The translations under genes were made by a program, and so were the position numbers. Positions 31,972 to 40,466 of a stretch of 64,000 nt of DNA are shown here, in pieces (position 1 is the first letter of the stretch; the number at the start of each line of letters is the position of its first letter). This DNA comes from Citrobacter amalonaticus Y19. GTDB lineage: Bacteria > Pseudomonadota > Gammaproteobacteria > Enterobacterales > Enterobacteriaceae. The notes below the pieces were generated by a model. It was not told the origin of the DNA. It did not search any database and saw only the letters and a list, made by a program, of their open reading frames with translations. The stretch is from the NCBI RefSeq assembly GCF_000981805.1, contig NZ_CP011132.1, forward strand, positions 4,402,001 through 4,466,000, in the 5' to 3' direction.

Positions 31972-32048
31972 GGAGCGGTAGTTCAGTTGGTTAGAATACC
32001 TGCCTGTCACGCAGGGGGTCGCGGGTTCGAGTCCCGTCCGTTCCGCCA
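31972..32048 (+). tRNA. aspT: tRNA-Asp (GUC)
   Basis: 77 bases with encoded CCA: acceptor GGAGCGG / CCGTTCC, anticodon loop CTGTCAC with anticodon GTC, T-loop GGTTCGAGTCC. It is in the distal part of the rRNA operon, followed 8 bases later by tRNA-Trp, the E. coli rrnC arrangement. Confidence 0.96.
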
Positions 32049-32056
32049 CCCTAATT

Positions 32057-32132
32057 AGGGGCGTAGTTCAATTGGTAGAGCACCGGTCTCCAAAACCGGG
32101 TGTTGGGAGTTCGAGTCTCTCCGCCCCTGCCA
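32057..32132 (+). tRNA. trpT: tRNA-Trp (CCA)
   Basis: 76 bases with encoded CCA end: acceptor AGGGGCG / CGCCCCT, anticodon loop CTCCAAA with anticodon CCA, T-loop AGTTCGAGTCT. Last gene of the rRNA operon; the terminator begins 7 bases later. Confidence 0.96.
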
Positions 32133-32139
32133 GAAAATA

Positions 32140-32168
32140 ATCCTTAGCATTTGCTAAGGATTTTTTTT
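32140..32168 (+). terminator. rRNA operon terminator
   Basis: Perfect 9-bp stem ATCCTTAGC / GCTAAGGAT (32140-32148, 32153-32161) with loop ATTT, followed by eight T. It lies directly after tRNA-Trp. Confidence 0.95.
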
Positions 32169-32236
32169 GTCTGTAGAAAACCACTTCAGATACCGATCTC
32201 CTCCTTTTCTGGCATCCTTGCCAGCGTCATTTTTAC

Positions 32237-33070
32237 TTACTCTTCCAGCACATCTATCTTTAGAAGATCTTTGATCAGCGCATGTTTATCACTATTTTGC
32301 AGCCAGATAGCGTACAACGGACGCGAAAGCGTTGCGCTGTCTGCAACGGTATGCAACTCACCCTTTTCTTTGGCCCAACGCGTGGGTAACCAGGTGCAAC
32401 CATTCAGAGCGTGAAGTTGCTGTCTGGCCAGTTCAGCAGAACTGGTGGTCAGTACCGGGACTTCATCGGCGGCAATTAATCCCACTTCATGTTGTTGAAA
32501 GTCCGGCCCCCACTCCAGACGCAGATAATTCAGCGCCTCTTTCATCGTCGAAGGGCTGGCGCAATAGAGTGCCAGGGTGAAATACCCCAGCAACTGGCTG
32601 CTGAACTCATCCATTTTTGGGGCTTCTGTGGTGATAAGCAGATCAAGCTGGCGTTCATGCAACTGTTTTACCAGTGACTGACGCTGTGCGATGCGGGCTT
32701 CGAATTGCAAACCGTTCTGGGGCTCTTGTGCCTGGTACAAGCGTCCTAACCAGTCGTTGAGCATACACTCCCACAACGACGCACTGGCACCGATTGAAAA
32801 CTCATTATGCCTTGATGTATGGGCGACCTCTTTACGTGCCGCCTGCCATGTATTCATCAACGTTTCTGCATAGGGCAGAAGCTTCTCGCCGGCCGCCGTT
32901 AAGCGGATATTATTTCTGTGGCGGGTAAAAAGATTCACACCGAGTTGGTTTTCCAACTGTCTGATGCGAAAGCTGACCGCCGACTGAGTCAGGTAGAGCG
33001 CTTCCGCAGCCCGGCCAAAATGGCGCGTTCGGCTAACTTCCAGGAAAGTTTTTAACAATTCCGTATCCAC
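32237..33070 (-). CDS. hdfR: LysR-family regulator HdfR
   Basis: 277 residues. The N-terminal HTH (FLEVSRTRHFGRAAEALYLTQSAVS) and the LysR effector-binding domain are typical. In E. coli HdfR represses flhDC (flagella) and activates gltBD. It is divergent from maoP with a 119-bp shared region (33071-33189) that contains the maoS site. The sequence ends LKIDVLEE, near the family length. Confidence 0.95.
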   Translation of the reverse strand: MDTELLKTFLEVSRTRHFGRAAEALYLTQSAVSFRIRQLENQLGVNLFTRHRNNIRLTAAGEKLLPYAETLMNTWQAARKEVAHTSRHNEFSIGASASLWECMLNDWLGRLYQAQEPQNGLQFEARIAQRQSLVKQLHERQLDLLITTEAPKMDEFSSQLLGYFTLALYCASPSTMKEALNYLRLEWGPDFQQHEVGLIAADEVPVLTTSSAELARQQLHALNGCTWLPTRWAKEKGELHTVADSATLSRPLYAIWLQNSDKHALIKDLLKIDVLEE

Positions 33071-33137
33071 AGTGCTCTCCGCAAAATTATTTGTCGTTAT
33101 GATTTAAATGTTTTGTTTTACACTCTGTCAAGCGTAA

Positions 33138-33154
33138 CTAATACTCCGCGCCAT
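33138..33154. promoter_or_regulatory. maoS: maoS, site for Ori macrodomain organisation
   Basis: The 17-mer CTAATACTCCGCGCCAT is identical to the E. coli maoS sequence as I recall it. It lies between hdfR and maoP, 36 bp before the maoP ATG, its E. coli position. With MaoP it constrains the chromosomal region around oriC (the Ori macrodomain). It is a single copy, as far as I can see in this window. Confidence 0.8.
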
Positions 33155-33189
33155 AAATAGCTCGGCCAAAAGAATTAGGAGCGTGCAGG

Positions 33190-33528
33190 ATGGCGGAAAG
33201 CTTTACGACGACTAATCGATATTTCGACAATAAATATTATCCACGCGGTTTCTCTCGTCATGGTGATTTCACCATCAAAGAGGCGCAATTGCTTGAACGT
33301 CATGGTTATGCCTTCAATGAGCTGGATCTGGGCAAACGTGAGCCGGTTACTGAAGAAGAGAGGCTCTTTGTTGCGGTATGTCGTGGTGAACGTGAGCCAG
33401 TGACCGAAGCGGAACGCGTCTGGTCTAAATACATGACGCGTATCAAGCGTCCAAAACGTTTTCACACCCTGTCTGGCGGTAAACCGCAGATGGAAGGCGC
33501 TGAGGACTACACTGAGTCTGATGACTAA
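33190..33528 (+). CDS. maoP: Macrodomain Ori protein MaoP
   Basis: 112 residues (formerly yifE), nearly identical to the E. coli protein. It acts with the adjacent maoS site to organise the origin macrodomain. An internal near-repeat is visible: KREPVTEEERLFVAVCR and EREPVTEAERVWSKY (about residues 49-80), the DUF413 feature. It is followed at once by a bidirectional terminator. Confidence 0.96.
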   Translation: MAESFTTTNRYFDNKYYPRGFSRHGDFTIKEAQLLERHGYAFNELDLGKREPVTEEERLFVAVCRGEREPVTEAERVWSKYMTRIKRPKRFHTLSGGKPQMEGAEDYTESDD

Positions 33529-33530
33529 TA

Positions 33531-33554
33531 AAAAAGGGCCCCGGCCCTTTTTTT
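33531..33554. terminator. Bidirectional terminator between maoP and comM
   Basis: AAAAAGGGCC (33531-33540) and GGCCCTTTTT (33543-33552) form a GC stem flanked by A and T runs. It can terminate both maoP (plus strand) and comM (minus strand), which converge here. It overlaps the comM stop by a base or two. Confidence 0.92.
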
Positions 33555-35073
33555 ATGTCAGTTGCTTCTGCAGGTGAGCAAGCAGTCGATCTATCGCCCG
33601 GTAGCTGACTGCTTCCTGCAAGTGTCGTCGTGAAATATGTTCGGCTTGCGCAAGATCGGCAATGGTCCTTGAGACCTTCAATAACCGCTGCCAGGCCCGT
33701 ATAGACAACCCAAGATGGATGAGTGTCTCCTCAAGCCATTGCGCGTCTTCATCCGCTAACGGACAGTGTTCACGTATCTCCCTGTTTTGCAGGTGTGCAT
33801 TCAGTTTGCCCTGGCGTTTATGCTGACGTTCCTGCGCGGCAATGACCCGCTGTTTAACCGTAAAGCTGTTTTCTCCTTTTACACCGGGTTGGCTGAGTAT
33901 GCCTGGCGGAGGCAAAGGGATCTCGAGAGAAAGATCAAAGCGGTCCAGAAAGGGGCCAGAGAGTCGACTGAGATAGCGTAATGTCTGTTCAGGTGTACTC
34001 CGGTTATGGTTACCCTGATAGTGTCCTGTAGGACTGGGATTCATTGCAGCCACCAGTTGAAAGCGCGCAGGATAGGTGATCTTAGCGCGCGTGCGCGAAA
34101 GGTGGATCTGGCCAGACTCTATGGGTTCACGTAGGGCATCTAATGTCCGTCGTTCAAACTCAGGCAACTCATCAAGAAACAGTATTCCGTTGTGCGCCAA
34201 TGAAATTTCGCCTGGCGCGGGGAAGGTACCGCCACCAACCATCGCGGTCAGGGATGCGCTGTGGTGCGGTGCGCGAAAAGGTCGTTGCTTCCACCGTTTT
34301 TGCACGCTGGTTGAGTTGACCAGGCTGAGGATGGCGGCGCTTTCCAGGGCTTCTTTGTTACTCAACGCCGGTAACAGGCCATTAAGGCGGCTGGCAAGCA
34401 TCGTTTTTCCTGTACCCGGTGGGCCAACCAACAGCAGGTTATGCCCGCCCGCGGCGGTGATCTCAAGGCTGCGTTTTCCTTGCTCCTGACCAATAATATC
34501 GCTGAGATCGTCAGATGACGCGCAGGCCACCCTGTCGCTGACTCCGGGATGGCTAAGATCATGCTTTCCTTCCAGGAAGGCACAGACGGCTTGCAGATGA
34601 TCGGCAATCAGACATCCCTTGCCATCAATTAATCCGACCTCTTCTTCATTCTCTTTAGCCACAATAATGCATCTTCCCGCTCGTATCGCTTCGGTTGCAC
34701 TGGATATGGCACCGGGAACGCCGCGTAATGCACCTGTAAGCGCTAATTCACCCACTAACTCATATTGGTCGAGTTTATGTGTTGTAAGCTGCTCAGAGGC
34801 AACCAGAAGCGCCACAGCAATAGGTAAATCATATCTCCCGCCCTCTTTGGGAAGATCGGCAGGGGCGAGATTGATGGTGATTTTCTTTGCGGGAAAGTCA
34901 TACCCGCTATTAATGATCGCGCTGCGTACCCGGTCGCGCGCCTCTTTAACGGTTGTTTCTGGTAACCCCACCAGTGTTAAACCGGGCAGGCCGTTACTGA
35001 TATGCACTTCGATGGTAATCGCCGGTGCATTCACCCCCAGCGCTGCGCGTGTATGAACAATTGACAGTGACAT
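33553..35073 (-). CDS. comM: YifB/ComM-type Mg-chelatase-like AAA+ ATPase
   Basis: 506 residues from ATG 35073 (MSLSIVHTRA), with SD GGGAGGG five to six bases upstream; a start six codons earlier has no SD. Family order: N-terminal Lon-protease-like (S5-fold) domain, then AAA+ with Walker A GPPGTGKT (217-224) and Walker B ILFLDELPEF, then a C-terminal Mg-chelatase domain. ComM is a branch-migration helicase in natural transformation of Vibrio and Haemophilus. In E. coli (yifB) it may act in recombination. Confidence 0.93.
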   Translation of the reverse strand: MSLSIVHTRAALGVNAPAITIEVHISNGLPGLTLVGLPETTVKEARDRVRSAIINSGYDFPAKKITINLAPADLPKEGGRYDLPIAVALLVASEQLTTHKLDQYELVGELALTGALRGVPGAISSATEAIRAGRCIIVAKENEEEVGLIDGKGCLIADHLQAVCAFLEGKHDLSHPGVSDRVACASSDDLSDIIGQEQGKRSLEITAAGGHNLLLVGPPGTGKTMLASRLNGLLPALSNKEALESAAILSLVNSTSVQKRWKQRPFRAPHHSASLTAMVGGGTFPAPGEISLAHNGILFLDELPEFERRTLDALREPIESGQIHLSRTRAKITYPARFQLVAAMNPSPTGHYQGNHNRSTPEQTLRYLSRLSGPFLDRFDLSLEIPLPPPGILSQPGVKGENSFTVKQRVIAAQERQHKRQGKLNAHLQNREIREHCPLADEDAQWLEETLIHLGLSIRAWQRLLKVSRTIADLAQAEHISRRHLQEAVSYRAIDRLLAHLQKQLT

Positions 35074-35364
35074 AATCCCTCCCGATGCCACTATTATGTC
35101 TGAACTCTTCTATGCAGTATTATTGCTAAATGACGTTTATTCGCTGCGGTTTCCGCACTTTTAATGCAATTTGTCTGCATTTTCTCTTTTACTGGAAGGG
35201 CGCTCGCAGTCCGCTTTCCATCACCTTTGGCGTTCTGAAAAAGGGTTTTACTTCCGCCCCGAAAGTGAAATTTTTTCAATTCCTGGTTTTTGTATAAAAA
35301 ACAATGGTTTTTAGCTAATCCGTTAGCTGAGTCAGAAAAATGAAAAGAAAAAAATCTTGTGCTA

Positions 35365-35393
35365 TTGGCGAAATCTATGGTAACTCTTTAGGT
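35365..35393 (+). promoter_or_regulatory. Possible ilvL promoter
   Basis: A weak -35 TTGGCG (35365-35370), a 17-bp spacer and a poor -10 TTAGGT (35388-35393) lie where transcription would start about 30 bases before ilvL. The sequence from comM to here (35074-35364) is A/T-rich, with long A and T tracts near 35270-35350 where E. coli has an IHF/UP-type activating region. I see no gene in it. Confidence 0.35.
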
Positions 35394-35426
35394 ATTCCTT
35401 CGAACAAGATGCAAGAATAGACGAAA

Positions 35427-35525
35427 ATGACAGCCCTTCTACGAGTGATTAGCCTGGTCGTGATTAGCGTGGTGGTGATTATTATCCCATCGTGCGGGGC
35501 TGCACTTGGACGAGGAAAGGCTTAA
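35427..35525 (+). CDS. ilvL: ilv operon leader peptide
   Basis: A 32-residue ORF: MTALLRVISLVVISVVVIII followed by PSCGAALGRGKA. It has the E. coli IlvL pattern, with one visible change (Ser for Pro at residue 22). Regulatory residues are dense: five Ile, six Val and three Leu in the first 20. Ribosome stalling at these codons when Ile, Val or Leu is short prevents the downstream terminator (35549-35582) from forming. Confidence 0.95.
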   Translation: MTALLRVISLVVISVVVIIIPSCGAALGRGKA

Positions 35526-35548
35526 AAATCAAGCCTTAACGAACTAAG

Positions 35549-35582
35549 ACCCCCGCACCGAAAGGTCCGGGGGTTTTTTTTG
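35549..35582 (+). terminator. ilv attenuator terminator
   Basis: CCCCCGCACC (35550-35559), tetraloop GAAA, GGTCCGGGGG (35564-35573) with one mismatch, then a long T run. It lies 25 bp past the ilvL stop. It is the attenuator whose formation depends on ilvL translation. Confidence 0.93.
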
Positions 35583-35611
35583 ACCTTAAAAACACAACAG
35601 AGGAACAGAAA

Positions 35612-35662
35612 ATGAATAACAGCATAAAATTCTGTTTCTTAAGATTTACGACGGGGAACTAA
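35612..35662 (+). CDS. ilvX: Small protein IlvX
   Basis: A 16-residue ORF, MNNSIKFCFLRFTTGN, differing at a few positions from E. coli IlvX (recalled as MNNSTKFCFSRFRTGN). SD AGAGGAAC lies 8 bases upstream. It stops 2 bp before the ilvG ATG, and its last codons (ACG GGG AAC) contain the ilvG ribosome site, so translational coupling to ilvG is likely. The function of the peptide itself is not established. Conservation in frame supports a real product. Confidence 0.8.
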   Translation: MNNSIKFCFLRFTTGN

Positions 35663-35664
35663 CT

Positions 35665-37311
35665 ATGAATGGAGCACAGTGGGTGGTACATGCGTTGCGT
35701 GCACAGGGTGTCGAGACAGTATTCGGCTATCCCGGTGGCGCAATTATGCCGGTCTACGATGCATTGTACGACGGTGGCGTGGAACACCTGCTGTGCCGAC
35801 ACGAACAGGGGGCGGCGATCGCGGCCATTGGTTATGCCCGTTCCACCGGTAAAACAGGCGTTTGCATCGCCACCTCTGGTCCGGGGGCAACCAACCTGAT
35901 CACCGGCCTTGCCGATGCGCTGTTAGATTCGGTCCCTGTTGTGGCGATCACCGGGCAGGTTGCTGCGCCGCTCATTGGCACCGACGCGTTTCAGGAAGTG
36001 GACGTATTAGGACTGTCTCTGGCCTGTACCAAGCACAGTTTTCTTGTGCAGTCGCTGGAAGAGTTGCCACGCATCATGGCTGAGGCGTTTGAGGTTGCTA
36101 ACTCTGGCCGTCCTGGCCCGGTTCTGGTGGATATCCCAAAAGATATCCAGTTAGCCCGCGGGGCGCTGGAACCGTATTTCACAACAGTCGAAAACGCGGC
36201 GGTTTTCCCTCATGCCGACGTTGAGCAGGCGCGAAAAATGCTGGCCCAGGCGCAAAAACCGATGCTGTACGTGGGCGGTGGCGTCGGGATGGCGCAGGCG
36301 GTTCCGGCGCTGCGTGAGTTTATTGCGGTAACGCAAATGCCGGTTACCTGCACGCTGAAAGGGCTGGGCGCTGTCGAGGCGGATTATCCCTACTATCTGG
36401 GGATGCTGGGCATGCATGGCACCAAAGCTGCGAACTTCGCCGTGCAGGAGTGTGATTTGCTGATTGCGGTTGGTGCTCGTTTTGATGACCGGGTGACCGG
36501 CAAACTGGATACCTTCGCGCCGCATGCCAGCGTGATTCATATGGATATCGACCCGGCTGAACTGAACAAACTGCGCCGGGCGCATGTCACCTTGCAGGCC
36601 GATTTGAATGCGTTGCTGCCAGCTCTGCAGCAGACGATCAACATTGATGAATGGCGTCAGCGTAATGCGGAACTGCGTACTGACCACACCTGGCGCTACG
36701 ATCATCCAGGGGAAGCCATCTATGCGCCACTGTTGTTGAAACAGCTGTCGGAACGAAAACCCACCAACTGTGTGGTGACGACGGATGTCGGTCAGCATCA
36801 GATGTGGTCCGCGCAACATATGACGTACACTCGCCCGGAGAATTTCATCACCTCCAGCGGCTTAGGGACGATGGGTTTTGGTTTACCGGCTGCCGTTGGC
36901 GCGCAGGTTGCGCGACCGGACGACACCGTTATCTGTATCTCCGGTGACGGCTCCTTCATGATGAATGTTCAGGAGCTGGGCACCGTAAAACGTAAGCAGT
37001 TACCGTTGAAGATAGTCTTACTGGATAACCAACGGTTAGGCATGGTTCGACAATGGCAACAGCTGTTTTTCCAGGAACGATATAGCGAAACCACCCTCAC
37101 CGATAACCCCGATTTCCTCACGTTGGCCAGCGCCTTTGGCATCCCTGGCCAACACATCACCCGAAAAGACCAGGTTGAAGCGGCACTCGATACCCTGTTG
37201 AGCAGCGACGGGCCATACCTGCTTCATGTCTCAATCGACGAACTTGAGAATGTCTGGCCACTGGTGCCGCCTGGCGCCAGCAACTCTGAAATGCTGGAGA
37301 AATTATCATGA
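35665..37311 (+). CDS. ilvG: Acetohydroxyacid synthase II, large subunit (intact)
   Basis: 548 residues with no frameshift, unlike E. coli K-12, where ilvG is disrupted. It condenses two pyruvates (valine/leucine path) or pyruvate with 2-oxobutyrate (isoleucine path) using thiamine diphosphate, FAD and Mg2+. Catalytic Glu47 is in CRHEQGA. The ThDP-binding motif GDGSFMMNVQELGT...LLDNQ is near residue 430-460. AHAS II is insensitive to valine feedback, so the strain should resist valine. The stop overlaps the ilvM start (ATGATG). Confidence 0.97.
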   Translation: MNGAQWVVHALRAQGVETVFGYPGGAIMPVYDALYDGGVEHLLCRHEQGAAIAAIGYARSTGKTGVCIATSGPGATNLITGLADALLDSVPVVAITGQVAAPLIGTDAFQEVDVLGLSLACTKHSFLVQSLEELPRIMAEAFEVANSGRPGPVLVDIPKDIQLARGALEPYFTTVENAAVFPHADVEQARKMLAQAQKPMLYVGGGVGMAQAVPALREFIAVTQMPVTCTLKGLGAVEADYPYYLGMLGMHGTKAANFAVQECDLLIAVGARFDDRVTGKLDTFAPHASVIHMDIDPAELNKLRRAHVTLQADLNALLPALQQTINIDEWRQRNAELRTDHTWRYDHPGEAIYAPLLLKQLSERKPTNCVVTTDVGQHQMWSAQHMTYTRPENFITSSGLGTMGFGLPAAVGAQVARPDDTVICISGDGSFMMNVQELGTVKRKQLPLKIVLLDNQRLGMVRQWQQLFFQERYSETTLTDNPDFLTLASAFGIPGQHITRKDQVEAALDTLLSSDGPYLLHVSIDELENVWPLVPPGASNSEMLEKLS

Positions 37312-37571
37312 TGCAACATCAGGTCGCCGTAGAAGCCCGCTTTAATCCGGAAACACTGGAACGTGTATTACGTGTGGTACGCCATCGTGGTTTTCAGGTG
37401 TGCGCCATGAATATGGGTTCCGCTCGCGACGCGCAGAATATAAATATTGAATTGACCGTTGCCAGTCCGCTGTCGGTCGACTTACTGTTTAGTCAGTTAA
37501 GTAAGCTGGTCGATGTGGCACATGTTGCCATCTGCCAGAGCACAACCACATCACAACAAATCCGCGCGTAA
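37308..37571 (+). CDS. ilvM: Acetohydroxyacid synthase II, small subunit
   Basis: 87 residues, the E. coli length. An ACT-like regulatory subunit that stabilises and activates IlvG; in this isozyme it does not confer valine inhibition. The ACT core ETLERVLRVVRHRGFQV is at about 12-28. The ATG at 37308 overlaps the ilvG stop by 4 bp; a second ATG follows immediately (MMQHQ). ilvE begins 18 bp later. Confidence 0.97.
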   Translation: MMQHQVAVEARFNPETLERVLRVVRHRGFQVCAMNMGSARDAQNINIELTVASPLSVDLLFSQLSKLVDVAHVAICQSTTTSQQIRA

Positions 37572-37589
37572 GCGCAACAGGAAGAAGAA

Positions 37590-38519
37590 ATGACGACGAA
37601 AAAAGCTGATTACATTTGGTTCAATGGCGAGATGATTCGTTGGGAAGACGCGAAAGTTCACGTGATGTCCCACGCGCTGCACTACGGTACGTCTGTCTTT
37701 GAAGGCATCCGTTGCTATGACTCGCACAAAGGCCCGGTGGTGTTCCGTCATCGCGAACACATGCAGCGCCTGCATGATTCAGCCAAAATTTATCGTTTCC
37801 CGGTCTCTCAGAGTGTGGATGAGCTGATGGAAGCCTGCCGTGAGGTGATCCGTAAAAATAACCTGACCAGCGCCTATATTCGTCCACTGGTGTTTGTTGG
37901 TGATGTGGGGATGGGCGTGAATCCACCTCCGGGATACTCCACCGACGTTATTATCGCTGCGTTCCCGTGGGGCGCGTACCTGGGTGCCGAAGCGCTGGAA
38001 CAAGGGATCGATGCGATGGTGTCCTCGTGGAACCGTGCCGCGCCGAACACCATCCCGACTGCGGCAAAAGCCGGTGGTAACTACCTTTCGTCACTGCTGG
38101 TGGGTAGCGAAGCACGTCGTCATGGCTATCAGGAAGGTATTGCGCTGGATGTGAATGGTTACATTTCCGAAGGTGCCGGTGAAAACCTGTTTGAAGTGAA
38201 AGACGGTGTGCTGTTTACCCCGCCGTTTACCTCTTCCGCGCTGCCGGGGATCACCCGTGACGCCATCATCAAACTGGCAAAAGAACTGGGTATTGAAGTA
38301 CGCGAGCAGGTTCTGTCCCGCGAATCCCTGTATCTGGCGGACGAAGTGTTTATGTCCGGTACGGCGGCGGAAATCACCCCGGTTCGCAGCGTTGACGGTA
38401 TCCAGGTGGGCGAAGGCCGCTGTGGTCCTGTCACCAAACGCGTCCAGCAAGCCTTCTTCGGTCTGTTTACTGGCGAAACCGAAGACAAATGGGGTTGGTT
38501 GGATTCAGTAAACCAATAA
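37590..38519 (+). CDS. ilvE: Branched-chain amino acid aminotransferase
   Basis: 309 residues, fold type IV PLP enzyme. It performs the last step of Ile and Val (and Leu) synthesis with glutamate as donor. The PLP lysine is Lys160 (PTAAKAGGNYLSSLL). Other signatures are EGIRCYDS and the phosphate-binding GNxF-type stretch EGAGENLFEV. SD GGAAGAA precedes the ATG. It is co-transcribed with ilvGM and ilvDA. Confidence 0.98.
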   Translation: MTTKKADYIWFNGEMIRWEDAKVHVMSHALHYGTSVFEGIRCYDSHKGPVVFRHREHMQRLHDSAKIYRFPVSQSVDELMEACREVIRKNNLTSAYIRPLVFVGDVGMGVNPPPGYSTDVIIAAFPWGAYLGAEALEQGIDAMVSSWNRAAPNTIPTAAKAGGNYLSSLLVGSEARRHGYQEGIALDVNGYISEGAGENLFEVKDGVLFTPPFTSSALPGITRDAIIKLAKELGIEVREQVLSRESLYLADEVFMSGTAAEITPVRSVDGIQVGEGRCGPVTKRVQQAFFGLFTGETEDKWGWLDSVNQ

Positions 38520-38613
38520 CAAAATTAATATTTCCCCCAAATACTTCACGTTGCAGCCAACGCACCTGCAGCGTGAAGTATGCAGGGGAAAGACAGACGG
38601 GAGTTAATCAAGC

Positions 38614-40464
38614 ATGCCTAAGTACCGTTCCGCCACCACCACTCATGGCCGCAATATGGCAGGAGCCCGCGCGCTGTGGCGCGCCACCGGAATGACCGAT
38701 GCCGATTTTGGTAAACCGATCATTGCCGTTGTGAACTCATTCACCCAGTTTGTGCCAGGGCACGTGCATTTGCGCGACCTCGGTAAACTGGTCGCCGAAC
38801 AGATTGAAGCATCGGGCGGCGTGGCTAAAGAGTTCAACACCATTGCTGTCGATGATGGTATCGCCATGGGCCACGGGGGCATGCTTTATTCACTGCCGTC
38901 GCGCGAGCTGATCGCCGATTCGGTGGAGTACATGGTGAATGCCCATTGCGCCGATGCAATGGTTTGTATCTCCAACTGCGACAAAATCACCCCAGGGATG
39001 CTGATGGCCTCCCTGCGCCTGAACATTCCGGTGATCTTCGTTTCCGGCGGTCCGATGGAGGCCGGGAAAACCAAGCTTTCTGACAAAATCATCAAGCTCG
39101 ATCTGGTTGATGCCATGATTCAGGGCGCGGACCCGAAAGTTTCTGATGACCAGAGCAATCAGGTTGAACGTTCCGCCTGCCCGACCTGCGGGTCCTGTTC
39201 CGGGATGTTTACCGCAAACTCGATGAACTGCCTGACCGAAGCGCTGGGCCTGTCGCAGCCGGGTAACGGTTCACTGCTCGCGACCCACGCCGATCGTAAG
39301 CAGTTGTTCCTCAATGCCGGTAAACGCATTGTTGAGCTGACTAAACGTTACTACGAGCAGGATGATGCCTCCGCGCTGCCACGCAATATTGCCTGCAAGG
39401 CGGCGTTTGAAAATGCGATGACGCTGGATATCGCGATGGGCGGCTCCACCAATACTGTTCTGCACCTGCTGGCTGCGGCGCAGGAAGCAGAGATCGACTT
39501 CACGATGAGTGATATCGACAAGCTTTCCCGCAAAGTCCCGCAGCTGTGCAAAGTGGCGCCGAGTACGCAGAAATATCACATGGAAGATGTTCACCGTGCG
39601 GGCGGCGTGCTGGGGATTCTGGGCGAACTGGATCGCGCGAGCCTGTTGAACCGGGACGTAAAAAACGTGCTGGGTCTGACGCTGCCGCAAACCCTTGAGC
39701 AGTACGACATCACGGTGACACAAGATGACGCCGTGAAGCTGATGTTCCGCGCAGGCCCGGCGGGTATTCGCACCACAGAAGCATTCTCGCAGGATTGTCG
39801 CTGGGATTCGCTGGATGACGATCGCGCCGAAGGCTGTATCCGTTCTCTGGAACACGCTTACAGCAAAGACGGTGGCCTGGCGGTACTTTACGGTAACTTC
39901 GCGGAAAATGGCTGCATCGTTAAAACCGCCGGCGTGGATGACAGCATTCTGAAATTCACTGGCCCGGCCAAAGTGTATGAAAGCCAGGATGAGGCGGTTG
40001 ACGCAATCCTCGGCGGCAAAGTGGTGGAAGGCGACGTGGTTGTGATCCGCTACGAAGGGCCAAAAGGTGGGCCGGGGATGCAGGAAATGCTCTACCCGAC
40101 GACTTTCCTCAAATCGATGGGTCTGGGCAAAGCGTGCGCGCTGGTCACCGACGGTCGTTTCTCTGGCGGCACCTCCGGACTTTCCATTGGCCACGTCTCA
40201 CCGGAAGCGGCCAGCGGCGGCAATATCGCGATCATTGAAGATGGCGACATGATTGCTATTGATATTCCAAACCGTGGCATTCAGTTGCAGTTGAGCGATG
40301 CGGAAATTGCGGCGCGTCGTGAAGCGCAGGAAGCGCGCGGTGACAAAGCCTGGACACCGAAAGATCGTCAGCGTCAGGTGTCGTTTGCGCTGCGCGCCTA
40401 TGCCAGCCTGGCGACCAGCGCAGATAAAGGCGCGGTACGCGATAAATCGAAACTGGGAGGCTGA
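38614..40464 (+). CDS. ilvD: Dihydroxy-acid dehydratase
   Basis: 616 residues. It dehydrates the dihydroxy acids to the 2-keto acids of Ile and Val and carries an oxygen-sensitive Fe-S cluster. Cluster cysteines match the family: Cys122 (ISNCDKITPGM) and Cys195 in CPTCGSCSGMFTANS (189-203). The 94-bp gap from ilvE has a GC-rich dyad around the ACGTTGCAG/CTGCAGCGT pair (38548-38576) that could stabilise the upstream message. The stop overlaps ilvA. Confidence 0.98.
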   Translation: MPKYRSATTTHGRNMAGARALWRATGMTDADFGKPIIAVVNSFTQFVPGHVHLRDLGKLVAEQIEASGGVAKEFNTIAVDDGIAMGHGGMLYSLPSRELIADSVEYMVNAHCADAMVCISNCDKITPGMLMASLRLNIPVIFVSGGPMEAGKTKLSDKIIKLDLVDAMIQGADPKVSDDQSNQVERSACPTCGSCSGMFTANSMNCLTEALGLSQPGNGSLLATHADRKQLFLNAGKRIVELTKRYYEQDDASALPRNIACKAAFENAMTLDIAMGGSTNTVLHLLAAAQEAEIDFTMSDIDKLSRKVPQLCKVAPSTQKYHMEDVHRAGGVLGILGELDRASLLNRDVKNVLGLTLPQTLEQYDITVTQDDAVKLMFRAGPAGIRTTEAFSQDCRWDSLDDDRAEGCIRSLEHAYSKDGGLAVLYGNFAENGCIVKTAGVDDSILKFTGPAKVYESQDEAVDAILGGKVVEGDVVVIRYEGPKGGPGMQEMLYPTTFLKSMGLGKACALVTDGRFSGGTSGLSIGHVSPEAASGGNIAIIEDGDMIAIDIPNRGIQLQLSDAEIAARREAQEARGDKAWTPKDRQRQVSFALRAYASLATSADKGAVRDKSKLGG

Positions 40465-40466
40465 TG

